A stretch of 64,000 nucleotides of DNA from Erythroxylum novogranatense (Eukaryota > Streptophyta > Magnoliopsida > Malpighiales > Erythroxylaceae). This document shows, piece after piece, positions 10,321 through 20,952 of this stretch. The translations under genes and the position numbers were made by a program. The notes under the pieces were generated by a model. It did not search any database and had not been told where the DNA came from. It worked only from the letters and a program-made list of their open reading frames with translations. Each line of letters opens with the position of its first letter. Position 1 is the first letter of the stretch. The stretch spans positions 16,567,372 through 16,631,371 of the forward strand of contig CM057230.1 in NCBI GenBank assembly GCA_029891385.1, written 5' to 3'.

Positions 10321-11802
10321 ATATCATATTAGTTTTATATATAATATATATAAATTTTATTATTTAATAAATTAAAATATCTATAATTATAGTGTGATAT
10401 AGATATGATATATAGTAGTTATATATTTAAAATATTATTTTGATGTGATTCTTTATATTCAAAAACTTAATATTATGGTATTTTAAATGTAAACTAATAT
10501 TATGAAATTAAATAAAATTAAAAATTTAATTAACTCATTTATTATATTCTTTCAAATTTCAGTACGATAAAAAAATTAACTTTGAAAATCATAAAGCAAA
10601 AATAGAGAGTAAAGTGAAGTACAATACTGTCATTAAACAAATAGTTAACTTGAAGAGCCCTTTTATAGAATTTTAGAAATCAGTTTATTAGAGTTAAATA
10701 AATTAACCAATAAATAATTCATCAAACTAATTAATAACTTTTAAGATAATTAATAACTAAGCAGTTTGTCAAATACCTCCATTATCTACTTTAACTTGTT
10801 TGCTCTACTTTAACTTGTTTGCTTACAAATCTGTGATCTATTTCGTCGTCCATATATTGGAATTTCAACTCAAACGCACTAAAAGTCATCAATATTTATA
10901 GTTAGAATATATTATATATATCTTTTATTTAATTTTATTATTTTAAATTAGACATATGGGATATAACGGGACTCTCACATAGGATGTTTTCGTTTCTCCA
11001 ATATGAAACTCACTTTTCCACCATTTTCAAACCGGGGACCATGGTTGCATTCACCATTGTCAAAGCTTTGCGTCAAATCATCGCAATTTTTTCAATGAGG
11101 CCCTATTTTCTACTTAGTAATTGATTCATGTAATTATAATAGGTAGGTTGGACCCGGGTCGTAGATGTAAGGGTTAAAAATAAATAAAATGTGAAATGCT
11201 TGATTTCAGTTCTATTCAATATTTCAAAGTCATTTTTTTAGGTCAAAACGAGTTTCAATATTTTTGGAACCTTTGCGGAAGTTGATCACCAATATTCGAT
11301 TAATGTCTTTTTTCAATTTTCTTAAGACGTAAGCGTTCTTAATAAGTTAAATGATCCGTAGGTTTATGGATTACATATAAAAAAACTAAAGAAGATCTTA
11401 ATCTTTATAGATAACTCTTATATCGGGTTTTCTCATCACAAACTTGATATGAGTCTGGTCTATACTAATTAGGATCTATTTTCTTCCTGAACTTCGTCTC
11501 ATCAATTTAGATAATTTATTAAACCACTTTATTATTTTTGTTTGAATTGCATTATATAATTTAACTGATAAGTTATTAAAAAATTAAAAATACAATTAAT
11601 AGTTGCAAAGTGCAAAGTACATAAGTATCTAACATTACTATACTCAGAGGTGGATGAATTTTGGATAATTAGTTTTAAAATTCTCATGGATGAATTCAAA
11701 AGTCCAGATCATGAGAAAGAAAGACCGTGAAGCTGAAGTAAAGCAAGAAAGCGTTTCAAGATTTATAGGCACTATGCTACGACATAAGACCCTCGTCTGA
11801 TT
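10321..11802 (+). repeat. Duplicated block A, upstream of TCP11-like exon 1
   Basis: AT-rich DNA that aligns with 24690-26465 (block B): shared stretches include AATAAATTAAAATATCTATAA (10361), CACTAAAAGTCATCAATA (10878) and ACCGGGGACCATGGTTGCATT (11030). Both blocks run into exon 1 of a TCP11-like gene, so the duplication covered the gene's 5' flank. Block A lacks the SINE and TRIM found in block B and so gives empty sites. No gene is seen between 11100 and 11640. Confidence 0.7.
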
Positions 11803-12009
11803 ATGGATACAAATGGCCACCATCGAACCAAAGAAGATTACGGGAGGAGGAGTGTTGCTGTGTTGTTGACCTTTTCGATGCCGACGTCTTCTTCCCCTCA
11901 GAAGGAACTTCCTCCGAGACTGAAACAGCGTTTGGTCGTGCAACCCAAGACTCCTCTTTCTGATGAATATGTCCATAATAAGCTCAAAGAAGCCGATCTC
12001 CGACGACAG
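11803..12009 (+). pseudogene. TCP11-like gene, copy A: exon 1 only
   Basis: The exon ends with SSSPQKELPPRLKQR, VVQPKTPLSDEYV and HNKLKEADLRRQ, then a good splice donor (CAG|GTCTCT). This is the conserved N-terminal motif of plant T-complex protein 11-like proteins, whose molecular function is poorly known. The N-terminus is odd (MDTNGHHRTKED) compared with copy B, suggesting a shifted frame at the start. After about 12060 the homology to the other copies ends and no exon 2 is found, so it is a gene fragment. Confidence 0.75.
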
Positions 12010-12060
12010 GTCTCTACGTCTCGTTTTCCTTTAATTTTTATGTTTTCTGATGAATATTAG

Positions 12061-12780
12061 CTGAAATAGAAAGTGATCTTATATTAGCTGAAATATAAGA
12101 ATTGGATCCAACACAAAGTGCACAAAAAGCTTCTTTTTTCTCAGCAAAGACTGCATCAGTTAAAGTAAGACCACAAATACACGTAAAGCATAGACCGTCA
12201 GAATTGCTTACAGTGTAGTGCCACCTCAATTTAAAGTTCTTACAAGTTGCAACAACTAGTGGTCATAATTACATCTAGAAAGAAAAAAGCAAGACCAATG
12301 TAAACATCATAAGTAAATAACCTCCTGAAGAATTATCGAAAGGCACTCGTTGATAAGTACAAGTTCAAACACAGAAAAGAAATCACATACAAAGAGAATA
12401 GATATGTGGAACTTCATCACAGGTCTTATGGGTAGCCCAGTCGTTAACGTGCATTAGAGCAAGCATTTAAGGAAGGAACACCGAATGAATTAACAGCCTC
12501 AAGTTCTACATCCTACCTTATCCGCTTGTCAATGCTTCTTAATCAACAGACCTAAGAGATGCCCGCATACAGTCATCTCTCCCCGTCCAAAATTATCACC
12601 ATCCAATATCCACACGCCTAAAATTAACATGTAAACAAAATAAAAGAAAAGGGCAATCAAAAAGACCCATTTGCTTGCTTGTCATCGTAACATAAGCCAT
12701 AGGCAATCATAAATTTCAATAATTAATAACGAACAGAACAGAAAGAATCTTCTTAACTTTGTGCAAAACACAAAACAAGT
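12061..12780. other. Unassigned stretch between TCP11 and LON fragments
   Basis: No clear gene. A minus-strand open stretch (about 12038-12229) has a cysteine-rich piece (CFTCICGLTL...CALC) that I do not recognise. The rest may be intron or 3' sequence of the LON-like fragment. Confidence 0.3.
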
Positions 12781-12782
12781 AC

Positions 12783-13128
12783 CTCCTCTAGCAGAGCCAA
12801 GGATCTGGCTTCGTATAAATGCAGCAACTTACTCTCCGATGGAATTATAACCTGAAATTATGACCCAGAACAGAAAAATAACATCAATAACAAACGATAC
12901 TTAATACATTGAAGCAACAAAGATGAGAAAGAAAAGAACCTTGTCGGTGTTAAAAGGGAGAAGAGGGAGCTCAAGCGAAGTGGCGTTTGGAGCAAAACAG
13001 CGTCGGCCTCCGTTAAGCTTTCCAAAATTATTGGCTCTCCTGAAGCGGAAAGCATGGAAAAGTGGGTTTGGACAATGAGTTAGAGTAGCAGTGATGCTGG
13101 ACAGATGAAGGATTGGCGCGCAAATCAT
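12783..13128 (-). pseudogene. LON substrate-binding-domain protein, exons 1-2 fragment
   Basis: On the minus strand, exon 1 (13128-12940) starts MICAPILHL, is rich in arginine and hydroxylated residues as in a chloroplast transit peptide, and ends SLELPLLPFNTDK before a GT donor. Exon 2 (12851-12783), after an AG acceptor, reads VIIPSESKLLHLYEAR then SLALLEE before a GT donor, in frame. ELPLLPF and LHLYEARxLALLEE are hallmarks of plant proteins with a lone LON N-terminal domain (no ATPase or protease part), thought to be plastid proteins. Later exons are not identified within the next 700 bp, so it is probably a truncated copy; it could also be the start of a gene with diverged exons. Confidence 0.55.
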
Positions 13129-13134
13129 TGAAAC

Positions 13135-14450
13135 AACAAAGTGGACAAGTGAAACTTGTTAAAATATATTTTATATATTCTTTGTTTAATTTTGGCATTT
13201 TAAATTGGACATATAAGATGGGTGGAGATTGTATTTTAAATTGAAGTCTATCCAAAATATGGATCTAGAGATTGGGTTTTAATTGAAGTATATCTAAAAA
13301 GAGAGATTACTGAAAACAAAAACCCCTTAAGGTGTGTGCGACAACTGGGCGAAGCATATGTGTGAGACAAATTGGATGGGTGTTAGTTGTTTAATGAAAC
13401 TGTGATTGTGGTTGTGCGATTATGGTATATTGAATAAACATTGCAGTAATTTTGTTTTGGGGGAAAGAGCATGCGTATGCAAGCTTAGACAAGTCATATA
13501 TGAAAAGCTGATGAAGCAATAAATGAGTTCTCAGTGGCAGCATCATGATTATTCAATGAAGCAATAAATAAGTTTTTGTTGCCTGATAACGTGAAGAAGC
13601 TTATGCGAAGTTGGACCAAAAACGACGCAGTGGGCGTTAGTTGGATATTTTCCAGATTTATTCTTCTTGGGTCTGTGCGTGATTTCTTTGTTGAACCGTG
13701 ATTGGTTGGTTGCGCATGTGAAGAACGAATCAGCCATGGGCAAGGTTTTCTGTTGAGTTATTTCTAGAAGACAAATTCACAGGGAAGTCTTCTTTGTCTC
13801 AAGTATTTTTGTTATTTGATTTTCAGTTGATTAAATACTTGAGCTATTCTTGTTTATTATTTTTCTTGAGTGATTGAGTTACTGTTCTTGTTTCAAAAGA
13901 GTGTTGAGAAAAATCCTCTGTTGAGGTTAGTACGAGGCGGTTGTACTATTGGGTGTGAATTCTTTTACGGAAAGTGAGGTTGAGAGATAGTGCTAAGGGT
14001 TGAGTGGTGTCGGCTCAGTAAAGCCTTGAGTAAATCTATTGTATTTTCGTGAAACTGATTAAGCTGGGTGAGGGCCCCGCAGACGTAGGCAAAGTGTGTC
14101 GAACTGTGTTATCAAACGTCGGTGTTTTTGGTGCTTTGCTTTTACGATTGTTGATTTACTCGTGCGGAAAAATTAATTTGTAGATAGTCTGCGAAACTAT
14201 TTAACCCCCTTTGGTTTTTCAAAACTGATCTATCTTTCTCGTTCCAATGGTGAGTGCTTTGTTTTCCACTCGTATCCTTTTCTGCGGTTGTTACTATTTT
14301 TTAAAAGTTAGATTGCAAATGGGCCCCAATCCGACCTGGATTGACCGAGCCTCAGATCCAACCTTGACCAGAAAATTGGGCTCAGGTTCAGTCCCCATCT
14401 AGTCCTAACAACTTTTTCGTAAAATTACTTCCTCCATCCATTGTCTAATG
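13135..14450. other. Non-coding region, possibly containing a solo LTR
   Basis: Positions 13155-13215 resemble 10900-10960 (AATATATTxTATATAT...TTTAAATTxGACATAT). From about 13330 (TGTGTGCGAC) to about 14250 the sequence has LTR-like features: a CCCGCAGACGTAGGCAAA stretch at 14076 and CCCCCTTTGGTTTTTC at 14203, common near copia LTR ends. No matching second LTR, primer site or target duplication was found, so the LTR idea is weak. No gene is seen. Confidence 0.35.
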
Positions 14451-14464
14451 AAAGAACTCGTTAC

Positions 14465-16043
14465 GCTCTTGGCTTTTGGGTGGCGACTTCAATGCCAAAC
14501 TTGAGAGTTTGGACAAACATGGAGATTCCCGACGACAACCCGTCGTTAACCCCCATTTTCGTGACTGCGTGCACAGTTGTCACATCCAGGACTTAGGCTT
14601 TACCAGACCTCGTTTCACCTGGAGACGCGGATCCATACTCGCTTAGTTAGACCGTGCCTTTTGTTCTCATGAATGGCATTCCGTATTCGCCCACACCAGG
14701 GTCACTCACCTTCAGTTCCTTAAATCGGACCATCGACCCCTCCTGGTGTCTCTCACCGATCGCGAGCCTTCCACTCCGAGACCTAGGTCCTTTCACTTTC
14801 AATCTGCCTTGTTGACGCACTCTGACTTCCCCTAAGTCGTCGCTGAGAACTGGGCCCCTCAAGGTACTGATCTCAGCCGCCACATTCAGACGTTTGCGAC
14901 CCGGCTTCAGATGTGGAATATTTCCATTTTCCGAAACATCTTCCATTAGAAAAAGTGTCTCCTCGCCTGGCTCGCTGGCATCCAACAGCGATTGGAACAT
15001 TCTGAGTCCAGTGATCTTCAACGACTCGAGCTTCACCTTCGCACAGAACTGGAACACGTCCTCCTCCAGGAGGAGCTCTACTGGCACCAACGTTCCCAAT
15101 GCCAATGGCTTAGCCAGGGGGACCGAAATATCAGATATTATCACTCCATCACTATGGCCAAGCAACGAAAGGCGCAGATTACATCCCTACGGGATGAGCA
15201 CGGGAATGTGTTGTCCGACCCTCATTCCATCCGCAGTCACGCTCAACAATTCCTCGCGACTCTTTACACGAAGGCTAGCTCTCCCCCTAATGACTAGCTG
15301 CTTCATGGCCAATTTCTTCGTCTTCCCCTTTCAGCCAGCACGGATTTGTCCCGACCCCTTGAGCCGGAGGAAATCGAGACGGTATTCTTCAGCATGGACC
15401 CTAATAAGGCTCCAGGTTTCATGGCATTCCAGCGCTCTTTTACCAGTCTCAATGGGATATAGTTAGCCATACTTTGACTGGCTTTTTTCAGCGTATCTTC
15501 TGACATGAAACCTAGGAAACGGACTTCAACCGCACTATCATGGTTCTCATTCAAAAAATACCATCCCCTAGGTCCATTACTCAATTCCGACCGATTGCTT
15601 TATGTTCGGTGATCTACAAATCTCTCACCAAAATCATCGTCAATCGCCTTAAACCCTACCTGGACGATCTGGTAGCTCCTACCCAATGCAGTTTTGTCCC
15701 TGGACGCCTGATCACGGATAATATCATTATCGTCCAGGAGGTCATTCACACTATGCGGCGAAAAACTGGTCGCACTGGCTCTATGACCATCAAGGTCGAC
15801 TTGGAGAAAGCTTATAACCAGTTATCTTGGGATTTCATCCAAGATACGCTGTTTGACGTCGGCCTGCCCGCATCATTGATCAATCTCATTATGAAGTGCA
15901 TTTCCACAGTCTCCATCCAGGTTAGATGGACTGGTGAGTTGAGTGAGCCTTTCCACCCGACCCGGGTATAAGGAAAGGTGATCCCCTCTCGCCCTACCTT
16001 TTCGTTCTGTGTATGGAACGATTAAGGCTTTCGATTTCACAGG
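14465..16043 (+). pseudogene. LINE ORF2, 5' half: endonuclease end and reverse transcriptase start
   Basis: Starts in the APE-type endonuclease: LLGGDFNAKL at the very 5' end, GFTRPRFTWRRG, then FLKSDHRPLLV (the catalytic SDH). Next are the linker (HQRSQCQWLSQGDRN) and reverse transcriptase: FRPIALCSVIYK, FVPGRLITDNI, then VDLEKAYNQLSWDF. Stops and frame changes occur (TAG at 14645; frame changes near 14950, 15300 and 15970), so no protein can be made. It resumes beyond the copia insert with the RT active-site region. Confidence 0.88.
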
Positions 16044-16048
16044 CGGTC

Positions 16049-16250
16049 TAACAAGAATAGAAGACTTGGTGATGAATTAGATTGATTTTCTCATTGCTGT
16101 AATGTACTACATATATACACACTGTCGAACATATATTCTCCTAAAATAATGCTACAAAATCGGCAACATATCCCTAATTATACTCCTATACAAATCATCT
16201 AATTATGTCAAGGATAATTACAAAATAACTAAGATATAAATTCCTTAATA
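16049..16250 (-). repeat. 3' LTR of the TA..TA copia element
   Basis: 202 bp, near-identical to 20746-20947. The polypurine tract lies directly to its right on this map (16251-16262, CTCCCCCTCAAG, read reversed). Contains TATATATACAC around 16110. Confidence 0.93.
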
Positions 16251-16257
16251 CTCCCCC

Positions 16258-19200
16258 TCAAGTTGGAGAGTGTAGATCAAGAACTCTCAACTTGCTACAT
16301 AAAAACTCGAACTGCTCTCTGCCAAGAGCTTTTGTAAAACTGTCTGCCAACTGCATCTTTGTAGAGACATAACAAGAACGACTCACCCCAGCCTGTAATT
16401 TTTCCCGAACTATGTGACAATCAATCTCAATGTGTTTTGTACATTCGTGGAAAACTGGGTTAGCAGCAATGTGTAAGGCCGCCTGATTATCACAAAACAA
16501 CGAAGCCGGCTTATGTAATTCAACCTTCAAATCTCGAAGTATATGCCTCAACCATGTTAACTCCTGACAAGTGTTTGCCATAGCCCTGTTCTCAGCTTCT
16601 GCTGACGACCGTGAAACATTCATCTGTTTCTTTGACTTCTAAGAGATGAGTGAAGACCCGAGAAAAATACAATAGCCAGAAACAGAACGTCTGGTAGTAC
16701 ATCATCCTCCCCAATCTGAATCACAATAGGCACTGAGTGTTAAATTATTTTCAGATGATAAAAACAAACCCTGACCTGGCGACTGTTTAATGTAACGGAG
16801 AACGCGTAGTGTTGCTTCCCAATGTGGCTTTCGAGGCATGCTCATGAACTGGCTTAGTGTACGTACTGAATACACTATGTCTGGTCTGGTAACTATCAAA
16901 TATATTAATCTCCCAACCAGTCTCCGATACTTGCTTGGGTCATGAAGAACTTCGCCATCTTCATCTGTCAATTTTATATTTTGTTCCATTAGGAACCTTT
17001 CCAGCTTCACACCTGATAATCCTGCGTCTTGTAAAATGTCTAAGGCATATTTTCTCTAAGACATAAAGATACCTTTCTTTGAACGAGAGAATTCTATTCC
17101 CAGAAAGTATTTTAACTCACCAAGATCTTTAATAAGAAAATGCTTGAGCAGATGACTTTTGAGTAACTTGATCTCATGCAAATCATTACCCGTTAACAGG
17201 ATGTCATCAACATAGATAAGAATGGCAGTGAACTTTTTACCTTGAGACTTAGTAAAAAGTGAATAATCCGCCCGTGACTGTATGTAGCCTGCCGATTTAA
17301 TAGTACTTGCAAAAGTGGAGAACCAATTGCGGGATGCCTGTTTCAAACCATAGATAGATTTTTGAAGCCGACATACCAGATTCTCCCCCTGTCGGCGAAG
17401 GCCAGGAGGTGGAGTCATATACACCTCTTCGTGCAAAGTGTCGTGAAGGAACGCATTGTGTACATCAAGCTGATGGATATACCAATTTCGGGAAGCTGCG
17501 ACTGTTAACAAACAACGGAGAGTGGTGAGTTTTGCAGTTGGAGAAAAAGTCTCATGATAATCTATACCTTCAATCTGGGTGTACCCCTTTGAAACTAAAC
17601 GCGCTTTATAGCGCTCAATTGTCCCATCCGAATGATATTTAATCTTGTAAACCCACCGACAGCCTATTGGTTTGTGCCCCGGAGGAAGGGGAACCAACTG
17701 CCATGTGTTGTTTCGTTCTAGAGCCTGAAGTTCGGTGGACATGGCTTGGCGCCAAAGAGGATCACGGTCGGCTTGTTCGAACGAGATGGGTTCAGATTGT
17801 GCTGTCAAGAGAGCTAAAAAAGCATGATGATTGGGAGAAAAACGAGAAACAGATAAATGGGAAGAAAGAGGATACCTTGTACTGTGGCGAGAACTTGATT
17901 GCGTCGAAGAGAGATTAGCTTGGGAAGACATGTCGTAGTCTTGCTGCCATACTGGTGGTTGGATAGAGTGGGTGGAACGACGGAGATGGAGAGGTGGTGC
18001 ATCAATGGAGATGGACGATGGAGAAGATGGGTGGTGTGTGGCGGAAGGTGATGGAGAAGATGGGGGGTGGGTGGCGGAAGGTGATGGAGAGACTATAGGT
18101 GACGAGGATGAAGGGGGTGACTAGGGTTCGGGTAAAGCCGTAGAAGGGGAAAGTGGAATGGAGTCAGTATCCTGATGAGCCATAGGAAGCGTGATATTGG
18201 GAGAGGAATTTGAAGAAAATATCGGCGGAGGATTTTCTGGTGAGCTGTCGAAGGAAACATGTGGAGGGAAAGGAAAACTTGGTGCGGAAGTTTGAGGAGA
18301 TTGGGAATGAGAATGGAAAGGGAATACATGTTCCCTAAAATATACATCTCTGCTAACCGAGATTTTCTTTGTGTTTAAGTCAAAAATTTTATAGCCTTTT
18401 TGGCCATGTGGATATCCCATGAAAACACAAACAGAGGCTCGAGGGTCAAATTTTTGCTTAGGGTGAACGTTGGTCACGTAACATTCGCAACCAAAGACAC
18501 GCAAATGTGTAAGAGAAGGAGGCCGATTATATAAGACCTCGAAAGGGGACTTGTTGGACAGTAAAGGTGTTGGGATTCGGTTTATGAGGTAAACCGCCGT
18601 TAAAACACATTCCCCCCAAAATTCAAGTGGAACATTTGATTGAAACATAAGAGAATGAGCAACATTTAAAATATGTTGATGCTTGCGATTTACAACTTTT
18701 TTTTGTTGCGGAGTATAGATGCAAGAAGTTTGGAGCTCAATTCCTTGATTTTGAAGAAAAGTGCGAATGGGAATAAATTCTGTGCCATTATCCACCCTTA
18801 TTGTTTGAACACTTGTTTGAAACTGAGTTTTGACAAATTGCACAAAATTGATTAACAAAGATTGTGTCTCTGATTTATGAGACATGAGAAAAATCGATGT
18901 GCAACGTGAAAAATCATCGACAATTGTGAGAAAATAGCGCAAACCAGTGTGAGTAGGAATTTTATGAGGACCCCAGACATCACAGTGTAAAAGAGAAAAT
19001 GGAAATTTGGTTGTTATTGAAATTTTGGGAAAAGGCAAGCGTGTTTGCATGGCTTTCAGACAAATATCACAATTATTCTCTAATTCTTTATGATCTAAAG
19101 GAAGTAGATGTGACAGTAATTTAAAACGAGAAAAGGAAGGATGACCCAGGAGGAAATGCCATAAGTCAGACGGTTGAGAGACATGGAAAACAACCGATTT

Positions 19201-19653
19201 ATCCTCTAATGGATGCATGTAGTATAGACCACCACGTTGTCTACCCGAGCCAATCGTCTTCCCTGAAACCAAGTCCTGCAAAATACAATAGTCAGGAAAG
19301 AAGAGAATGCAACAATTCAAATCTGTCATGAGTTTACTGGCTGAAATCAAATTCAAATTGAATGATGGAACGCATAGGACATTTTTAAGTATCAATTTTG
19401 GATTAAAAACAATAGTGTCGGTGTGTGTGATTTGTGATATAGCACCATTTGGTAAATTGACATTTGTAGAATTGGAAGGCTTGGGTTCGGTTAACAGAGA
19501 TGGGTGGGAAACGATGTGATCGGTGGCGCCAGAATCCAAAATCCAAGAACTTGTACTACTAGAATTAATAGACACAAAAGTTGATGGAATCAAACCTGCA
19601 GCATTAGCGTATGCATCAACATTACCGGAATTATTGTGATTCAGGGCATCAAT
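16258..19653 (-). pseudogene. Copia pol: protease, integrase, reverse transcriptase, RNase H
   Basis: Protease DSGATDH lies near 19530. Integrase has the zinc-binding H..H..C..C region (LGHPSFSRFKLL, CDIC), LHCDVWGP and VDNGTEF, but the usual VVERKH reads VVNRKH, so the third catalytic acid is lost. RT (17931-17056) has QLDVHNAFLH and YVDDILLTG. RNase H (17010-16258) has SDWGG and [12 protein letters not shown]. The frame is open in long pieces: 19593-18121, 17931-17056, 17010-16702, 16623-16258. Stops include one at about 18123 and one at about 17055. Protein made from it could not complete integration. Confidence 0.9.
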
Positions 19654-19656
19654 TGC

Positions 19657-20673
19657 CTATGCCAATTGTTGAATTTGTTCTGCGGTGAATCCCTGCACTC
19701 CGCTAGAAGAAGTAGAAACAGCTTGGGATTTTGCCGCATTCGCTGTTGGTTGGTTATGTTGCCCTTTAAAATGTCCCGGCTTATTATTGTTCCTGTTCTT
19801 CAACCGGCATCTATCCTCCGTATGACCCCTTTTGTCACAAAACTTACACTTAAATTTGAGAGTCCGGCATTCATCTATGGTATGCCCGGGTCGATTGCAA
19901 TGATCACACGTTTTCTGTTTTGAACTTCCTCCTTTTCCCGGGACTGCGGCTGCGATGGAGAAATTTTCGGGTGGCTCAGAAGAAATTTGTCGCTGCATCT
20001 CTTCTTGGACAATCAAGGAGTATGCTTGACGGACATTGGGCAATGGTGACATCATCAATATATTGGATCTCACCGCCTTGTATGACTCATTCAACCCCAT
20101 GAGAAATTGCATAAGGCGGTCTTCTTCCCTTTGATCAAGATGAGCTTGACGTTGGTTGCAAGTCAGAGGGCTACGGTACGTCGCGAGCTCGTCCCATAAA
20201 GCCTTGATCTTTGTAAAATATGCGGACACTGTCATTGTTCCTTGCAATATGGTCGCAATTGATTTATGTATTTGAAAAACGGCAGGGGCGTTCTTCTGTG
20301 AAAACTGGTCGTGCAAATCAACCCACACTTCATGCGCTGTTTTGGCATGAATGATCCCCTCGACAATGTCTGATTCAAAAGCATGAGTCAACCAAGAAAG
20401 TATCATGCTGTTGCACTAGTTCCATTGTTCAAACAAAAAAGGATCCTTATCCTGCGATGGCTCTTCGACAGTGCTGTCGACAAAAAAAATTTTCTTCTTC
20501 GCAGTGAGAGCATGAATAACCGCTTTGCTCCAAGATTGGTAGTTGATGCCGTTCAATTTGATGGGAACTAATACATGGCCTGGTTGATCTGAATGATGAA
20601 TGTAGAAAGGGTGTGACGGGTTGATGGCAGTGACGTTCGACCCGGACCCGGAATCTTTTGCGTCGTCTGCCAT
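19657..20673 (-). pseudogene. Copia gag with two zinc knuckles and one stop
   Basis: Starts MADDAKDSGSG at 20673, close to the primer site. The GAG core reads YQSWSKAVIHAL and TAHEVWVDLHDQFS, typical of the UBN2/retrotran_gag copia family. Two CCHC knuckles follow: CDHCNRPGHTIDEC and CKFCDKRGHTEDRC. A TAG at about 20413-20415 (after FEQWN) splits the frame, and another stop at 19654 separates gag from pol. GAG forms the virus-like particle that packages element RNA. Otherwise little decay, in keeping with the young LTRs. Confidence 0.9.
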
Positions 20674-20732
20674 GGCTACGTTGATGTTTTAGAAAGTATG
20701 AAAAGTTTGATAATCAAGAGCACCAGGATCGT

Positions 20733-20745
20733 TGCTCTGATACCA
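20733..20745 (-). promoter_or_regulatory. Primer binding site (initiator tRNA-Met type)
   Basis: TGGTATCAGAGCA on the minus strand, directly next to the 5' LTR; complementary to the 3' end of plant initiator tRNA-Met, which primes minus-strand DNA synthesis. Confidence 0.93.
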
Positions 20746-20947
20746 TAACAAGAACAGAAGACTTGGTGATGAATTAGATTGATTTTCTCATTGCTGTAAT
20801 GTACTACATATATACACACTGTCGAACATATCTTCTCCTAAAATAATGCTACAAAATCGGCAACATATCCCTAATTATACTCCTATACAAATCATCTAAT
20901 TATGTCAAGGATAATTACAAAATAACTAAGATATAATTTCCTTAATA
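20746..20947 (-). repeat. 5' LTR of the TA..TA copia element
   Basis: 202 bp. Differs from the 3' LTR at three positions (about 1.5%), so insertion was recent compared with most elements here. Carries the promoter for the element. Confidence 0.93.
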
Positions 20948-20952
20948 CGGTC

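Larger units (their letters stand above)
16049..20947 (-). mobile_element. Ty1/copia element with TA...TA ends, inserted in the LINE
   Basis: A complete-length element (4.9 kb) on the minus strand. LTRs at 20746-20947 (5') and 16049-16250 (3') are 202 bp each and differ at three positions by eye. The flanking 5-bp target duplication is CGGTC (16044-16048 and 20948-20952); rejoining the flanks restores the LINE reading frame. In element orientation the LTRs begin TATTAAGG and end CTTGTTA, so the termini are TA..TA, not TG..CA. The primer site TGGTATCAGAGCA lies next to the 5' LTR and a polypurine tract TTGAGGGGGAG next to the 3' LTR. Domain order GAG-PR-IN-RT-RH fits copia. Confidence 0.95.

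Noticed and set aside
12038..12229. Cysteine-rich minus-strand frame (zinc-finger-like)
   Set aside because: No family recognised, no splice context confirmed, and it overlaps the end of the TCP11 exon-1 homology.
13330..14250. Solo LTR
   Set aside because: Some LTR-like wording, but no target duplication, no defined ends and no second copy in the window; kept only as a possibility.
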